From an uncultured Clostridia bacterium (lineage in GTDB: Bacteria > Bacillota > Clostridia > Christensenellales > Borkfalkiaceae): DNA of 18,551 bases. The position numbers and the translations under genes are program-made. The DNA lies in the NCBI GenBank assembly GCA_947629725.1, contig CANREU010000012.1:1-18551 (forward strand). The letters are read 5' to 3'. Below the pieces are notes generated by a model, which was not told the DNA's origin, searched no databases, and worked only from the letters and a program-made list of their open reading frames with translations. Numbering within the stretch: the first letter of the stretch is position 1; each line of letters opens with the position of its first letter. Below, piece after piece: positions 15,115-18,551 of the stretch.

Positions 15115-16743
15115 TTACAGGCGGATGGGATCCTTCTGGTCCACGAGAGTGTAGCCCTTCTTCGGCTTCCTGCGGAAGAAGTCGATCTTGTGCCCGAACT
15201 TCGCGAACACCGCGCCGAGCACGATGACGGCGGCTGCGACGGCGAGGACGGTGATCGCCCACGCGTCGAGTTTTTCCGCCTTCACCTGCGCCCAGAGCTC
15301 GTTGATGCGCTTGCTCGTCTCGGCATCGAAGTAGTTCATCACGGCGCAGCGGTCGATGGTGGAGAGGGAGGGATACTGCGCAAACAGCTGTCCGTGGAGG
15401 GTATCCGCCCTGTCTGCCGTGAGGACGGCGTCGAGATCCTCCCCGAAGAAGTACTTGAGGTCGTATTCGACAGGGTCCTCTGCCTCGTCGTCGGCATAGA
15501 GGTAGGAGGCGTAGTCAAACATTTTCTCCCCGCCGATCGCGGAGGTGTAGCCGATGTAGTAGCTGTTGCGCATGGCATTTTCGGGCATGGAGAGGAAGTT
15601 GACGAACGCCTGCGCGGCGTGCTTGGTGTTCCTCTTCTCCACGCTCTTCGTCATCACCCAGCCGTCGAACCAAAGGTTGCTGCCCGCCTCGGGGACGTAG
15701 TAGTCGAGCTCGGCGTTGTTCTCCTCTTCGGCGAGGGACATGACGTACACCGCGTCCCCGCTCCAAGCGTAGTTGAGCCAAATCTTGCCGCTCGCGAGGT
15801 CGGTCTTGCCCGTATCCGTCTCAAAGCCATAGATGTTGCCCTTCATCTCGAGGAGCTTTGCGCGCACGTCGGGGATGTATTTTTCCTCGGTGCGGTTGAA
15901 GATCTCCGTGAGTTTTGCGTTGTCGCCTTCGATCGCTTTGAGTTCCTCCTGATAGGTGACGCCGAGGGCGGCGAAGTAGGTGTCGCGCACGTTGTCCTTT
16001 GCGGTGATCTTGTTTCGGTAGTCCTTATGCGTGAAGGCGTTCCAGCCGAGCTCTTCGAGCTCCGCCCTGTCCACGTATACGGGATTGTACACAAACCCCG
16101 TCGTGCCCCACATATAGCCGGCGGCGTACTCCCGCCACGAGTGCTCCGAGCTTTCGTCCTTATCGGAGATGGTCACTTTGCCGCTTTCAAACACGCCGTC
16201 GATATAGGGGGAGACGTTCTTCGCGTAGTAGTTATACTCCGAGCCCTCACCCTCGGTGAGGAAGAAATCCTCGTCGTAGGGGGTGAGACGCCCTTCCGCC
16301 GCGAGCTTCATGATCATGTAGTCGGAGGGGCACAGCAGGTCGTATTCCTTTCCGAGCATGATCTTGTTGTACATATCCTCGTTGGTGCCGAAGGTGGAGT
16401 ATTTCACCTTTACGCGGGGGCGGTCGGGATAGGTCTTCGCGTACCACAGCTCGAAGTCCTCGAGGATGGCGGGGCCCTCCTCCGAGAGGGGAGTGCCCGT
16501 GGCGTCTTCATACCACGCCTTGTAGTCGTCGCCGATGAGGTCGGAGGAAACGGCCTCGCCCGTCTCCTCGTCGGTGAGGTGGAGCTCGTCGTAGATGAGC
16601 GCGCCCTCGCCGCCTTCGTCGATGTATTCCTCCCAGCTATACACGCGCAGCTCCACGGTGTCGTCCGCGCAGCCCGAGAGTATGGGCAGGAGGGAGGGGA
16701 GGAGAAAGAGCGCCGCAAGCAGGATACAGCTCCGCTTTTTCAT
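15115..16743 (-). CDS. potD: Spermidine/putrescine-binding lipoprotein PotD (with insertion and C-terminal TM helix)
   Basis: 542 residues, well above the roughly 350 usual for PotD. Seen: lipoprotein signal peptide with lipobox LSGC (Cys25); polyamine-binding start RVYSWEEYID (33-42); KYSTFGTNEDMYNKI (114-128); a YDLLCPSDYMI motif; and LWFD (357-360), whose Trp358 and Asp360 align with the amine-contacting Trp255/Asp257 of E. coli PotD. Two oddities: about 50 extra acidic residues (roughly 43-95) separate the first strand from FELWYAKTYPD, and a TM helix lies at about 494-515 followed by a basic tail FFRRKPKK. It would thus be held by both a lipid and a membrane helix. AAGGAGG at 16751-16757 is 7 nt before the ATG, and the start overlaps the potC stop (ATGA). 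Confidence 0.93.
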   Translation of the reverse strand: MKKRSCILLAALFLLPSLLPILSGCADDTVELRVYSWEEYIDEGGEGALIYDELHLTDEETGEAVSSDLIGDDYKAWYEDATGTPLSEEGPAILEDFELWYAKTYPDRPRVKVKYSTFGTNEDMYNKIMLGKEYDLLCPSDYMIMKLAAEGRLTPYDEDFFLTEGEGSEYNYYAKNVSPYIDGVFESGKVTISDKDESSEHSWREYAAGYMWGTTGFVYNPVYVDRAELEELGWNAFTHKDYRNKITAKDNVRDTYFAALGVTYQEELKAIEGDNAKLTEIFNRTEEKYIPDVRAKLLEMKGNIYGFETDTGKTDLASGKIWLNYAWSGDAVYVMSLAEEENNAELDYYVPEAGSNLWFDGWVMTKSVEKRNTKHAAQAFVNFLSMPENAMRNSYYIGYTSAIGGEKMFDYASYLYADDEAEDPVEYDLKYFFGEDLDAVLTADRADTLHGQLFAQYPSLSTIDRCAVMNYFDAETSKRINELWAQVKAEKLDAWAITVLAVAAAVIVLGAVFAKFGHKIDFFRRKPKKGYTLVDQKDPIRL

Positions 16744-17555
16744 TGTTTTGCCTCCTTTTTACGGCGGCCGCCGAGATTGGAGAGGACGACGAACAGCACG
16801 ATGACGACGAAGATGATCGTCGTGAGCGCCCAGAAGGAGGAGAGGGTCTCCGCCGTGTGCGCGTTGCCGCGGAGGGTCGCGTTGAACACGTAGGTGGAGA
16901 TGGTCTCAAATCCCTCGGGACGGGTGTAGAAGGTGACGATGTAGTCGTCGAGGGAGAGGGTGATGGCGAGCATGAAGCCCGAGATGACCCCCGGGATGAT
17001 CTGCGGAAGCACCACTTTGAAGAGCGCCTTCGCGGGGGAGGCGCCCAAGTCGAGCGCCGCCTCATAGAGGGAGTTGTCCATCTGCTTGAGTTTGGGCATC
17101 ACGGAGAGCACCACAAAGGGGGTGCAGATGACCATGTGCGCCACGATGAGGGTGAAGTAGGAGGACTCGAGCTTGACGGTGACGAAGGTCACCGCGAGGG
17201 AGAGTGCCGTGACGATCTCCGCGTTGATGACGGGGATCTGCGAGGCACCGTGTACGAGGGTCTTCACCCGCTTTTTGGAGTAGAACATGCCGATCGCGCC
17301 CGCCGTGCCGAGCACGGTGGAGAGGAGGGCGGCGACGACGGCGAGCCAAAGGGTGTTGCCGATCATGCGCAGGATCTCGGGCTCTTTGAAGAGTTTCGCG
17401 TAGTGCGCGAAGGTGAAGGAGCCCCACAGCCCGATATGGTCGGTGGAGACGAAGGAATAGACGGCAAGGAGGAGGATGGGGGCGTAGAGGAGGAGCAGAA
17501 CGAGCCCGATGAAGACCGCCTTGCAGCACTTGACCGCGAGCGCTTTCTTGTTCAC
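16740..17555 (-). CDS. potC: Spermidine/putrescine ABC transporter permease PotC
   Basis: 271 residues, normal for PotC. Six TM segments can be followed, the first being about 13-34. The cytoplasmic EAA loop that docks the ATPase is EAALDLGASPAKALFKVVLP (165-184), and SLDDYIVTFYTRP follows it as usual for PotC. I start at the GTG at 17555: AAGGGGGG (17563-17570 on this strand) stands 7 nt before it, the GTG overlaps the potB stop (GTGA), and the sequence then matches the family. The open frame runs a further 100 codons upstream inside potB, but that part is only an overlapping frame. Its stop overlaps the potD start. It pairs with PotB to form the membrane channel. Confidence 0.95.
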   Translation of the reverse strand: MNKKALAVKCCKAVFIGLVLLLLYAPILLLAVYSFVSTDHIGLWGSFTFAHYAKLFKEPEILRMIGNTLWLAVVAALLSTVLGTAGAIGMFYSKKRVKTLVHGASQIPVINAEIVTALSLAVTFVTVKLESSYFTLIVAHMVICTPFVVLSVMPKLKQMDNSLYEAALDLGASPAKALFKVVLPQIIPGVISGFMLAITLSLDDYIVTFYTRPEGFETISTYVFNATLRGNAHTAETLSSFWALTTIIFVVIVLFVVLSNLGGRRKKEAKQ

Positions 17556-18343
17556 AGATTTGCCCCCCTTACGTTTTCTTCGGATTTGAGCCCGCCTGAG
17601 AGCAGGGTGGAGACGAACACCACAATGAGGAGGATGAGGGCGACCATCGAGCCCATGTGCCAGTCGGACTCGAAGTATTCGTAGATGAACTTGCCGATGA
17701 TGGTGACTTTGGAGTTTCCGAGCATGTCGGAGACGACATAGTTGGTCATGGAGGGGAGGAACACCATCGTCACGCCGCTGAGGAGCCCCGGTTTGGAGAG
17801 GGGCAGGGTGATGCGCGTGAAGGAGGTGAACCAGCTCCCGCCGAGGTCGGAACACGCCTCATAGAGGCTGTCGTCGATCTTCAGCATGGTCGTGTAGAGG
17901 GGGAGGATCATGAAGGGGAGGAAGTCGTACACCATGCCGAACACGGTGTTGAAGTAGTTCGCCTGCCCCAAAAGCCCGATCCAGTTGAAGAGTTCGCGGA
18001 TGGCGTTGATGCGGAGGACGAAGTTGATCCACATGGGCAACACGAAGAGGAGAACAATGACGAACTTCTTCTTCATCTTGCTCCGCGCGAGGATGTAGGC
18101 GACGGGGAAGGCGATGACGAGGCATGCGACCGTCGTAATGAGGGCAATGACGACGGAGTAGGCGATGGTCGAGAGCTTGGAGGGGTCGGAGAAGAAGTCG
18201 ATAAAGTTGCCGAAGGAGAAGTGCATGTTCCTGTCCGTGAAGGCGTACACGAGGATGACGAGCATGGGCGCGATCACAAAGAAGAGCAAAAACACCGCAT
18301 AGGGGATGCAGAGGGTCTTGCGGGAGAAGCGGGGAGCCTTCAT
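17552..18343 (-). CDS. potB: Spermidine/putrescine ABC transporter permease PotB
   Basis: 263 residues, slightly short but complete. The first TM helix is at about 13-34, and further helices follow to about 250. The EAA loop is EACSDLGGSWFTSFTRITLP (162-181), followed by LSKPGLLSG. The segment LPMWINFVLRINAIRELFNWIG (102-123) is typical of PotB. GGGGAGG (18351-18357 on this strand) stands 7 nt before the ATG, which overlaps the potA stop (ATGA). With PotC it forms the heterodimeric channel; PotA supplies ATP hydrolysis and PotD captures the polyamine outside the cell. Confidence 0.95.
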   Translation of the reverse strand: MKAPRFSRKTLCIPYAVFLLFFVIAPMLVILVYAFTDRNMHFSFGNFIDFFSDPSKLSTIAYSVVIALITTVACLVIAFPVAYILARSKMKKKFVIVLLFVLPMWINFVLRINAIRELFNWIGLLGQANYFNTVFGMVYDFLPFMILPLYTTMLKIDDSLYEACSDLGGSWFTSFTRITLPLSKPGLLSGVTMVFLPSMTNYVVSDMLGNSKVTIIGKFIYEYFESDWHMGSMVALILLIVVFVSTLLSGGLKSEENVRGANL

Positions 18344-18551
18344 TTCTTGTCCTCCCCGCGGCGCTTCTCGTCCGCATGCTTCAAGGAGAGCTTGATCTTC
18401 TCCTTCGGAATGATGACGGAGACGTAGTCGTTTTCGTTCCAGAGGTCCTCGCAGGCGAACACAAAGTCCTCGCCCTCGTCGCTCTCGTTCGTGCGGACGA
18501 TGAGGCGGTAGTGGTCGCCCTTATATATAATGGAAATGATGCGCCCCGTCG
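18340..18551 (-). CDS. potA: Spermidine/putrescine ABC transporter ATPase PotA, C-terminal fragment (cut by window edge)
   Basis: Only the last 69 residues and the stop are inside the window. Reading starts with codon 18549-18547 and runs TGRIISIIYKGDHYRLIV, later DLWNENDYVSVII, ending in a basic tail KRRGEDKK. This fits the TOBE-type regulatory domain at the C-terminus of PotA; the nucleotide-binding domain lies to the right of the window. The stop (TGA, 18342-18340) overlaps the potB ATG. Identification rests on this short domain together with the potB-potC-potD order. The operon's promoter must also lie outside the window. Confidence 0.88.
   Translation of the reverse strand, partial: TGRIISIIYKGDHYRLIVRTNESDEGEDFVFACEDLWNENDYVSVIIPKEKIKLSLKHADEKRRGEDKK

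Noticed and set aside
15091..16893. 600-codon plus-strand open frame opposite potD
   Set aside because: potD has a signal peptide, lipobox and family motifs. The opposite frame is low-complexity in V, E, H and G, runs through the terminator hairpin and has no family match.
17556..17855. Longer potC reading frame inside potB
   Set aside because: The 100 extra codons are the out-of-frame reading of potB. The GTG at 17555 has a good ribosome binding site and a GTGA overlap.

Overview
The window looks like chromosome of a GC-rich Clostridia-type Bacillota. The evidence is tight operons with ATGA/GTGA overlaps, strong AGGAGG-type ribosome binding sites, a MutL of the endonuclease (MutH-independent) type, a potABCD polyamine transporter, and a miaB-mutS-mutL-miaA block of the kind seen in that group. 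I cannot assign a genus. Every gene from position 1 to 15054 is on the plus strand. Everything from 15115 to the right edge is on the minus strand. The two blocks converge on one strong hairpin terminator.

Region 1 (1-10458) is a tRNA-modification and mismatch-repair operon: miaB (5' end missing), an 884-residue multidomain TIR/LRR protein, mutS, mutL, miaA and a PLP enzyme of the methionine gamma-lyase-like (YnbB/aluminium-resistance) family, closed by an intrinsic terminator at 10431-10458. MiaA and MiaB carry out successive steps of the same A37 modification (i6A, then ms2i6A), while MutS and MutL act together in mismatch repair. The odd member is the TIR/LRR protein between miaB and mutS. 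Its order is zinc ribbon, TPR-like helices, TIR with the candidate catalytic Glu retained, charged helix, second zinc ribbon, second charged helix, BspA-type LRRs. It has no signal peptide or membrane segment, so it looks like a cytoplasmic receptor-like protein. It is the most interesting object in the window.

Region 2 (10459-15109) starts with a good promoter. It then encodes a two-TM SPFH/Band-7 protein, a two-TM protein of unknown function, a NatA-like ABC ATPase with its NatB-like permease, a small Arc-type ribbon-helix-helix protein and, from its own promoter, a 114-residue single-TM protein of unknown function. A near-identical 24-bp promoter element occurs twice in the window: upstream of the 114-residue gene, and inside the 3' end of miaA just ahead of the PLP-enzyme gene.

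Region 3 (15115-18551, minus strand) is potA (only the 3' end), potB, potC and potD, a spermidine/putrescine ABC importer. The genes are joined by 4-nt (or 3-nt shared-base) stop/start overlaps. The binding protein PotD is unusual: it has a lipobox, an extra segment of about 50 residues near its N-terminus, and a C-terminal membrane helix.

No rRNA, tRNA, CRISPR array, insertion sequence or phage gene was seen.
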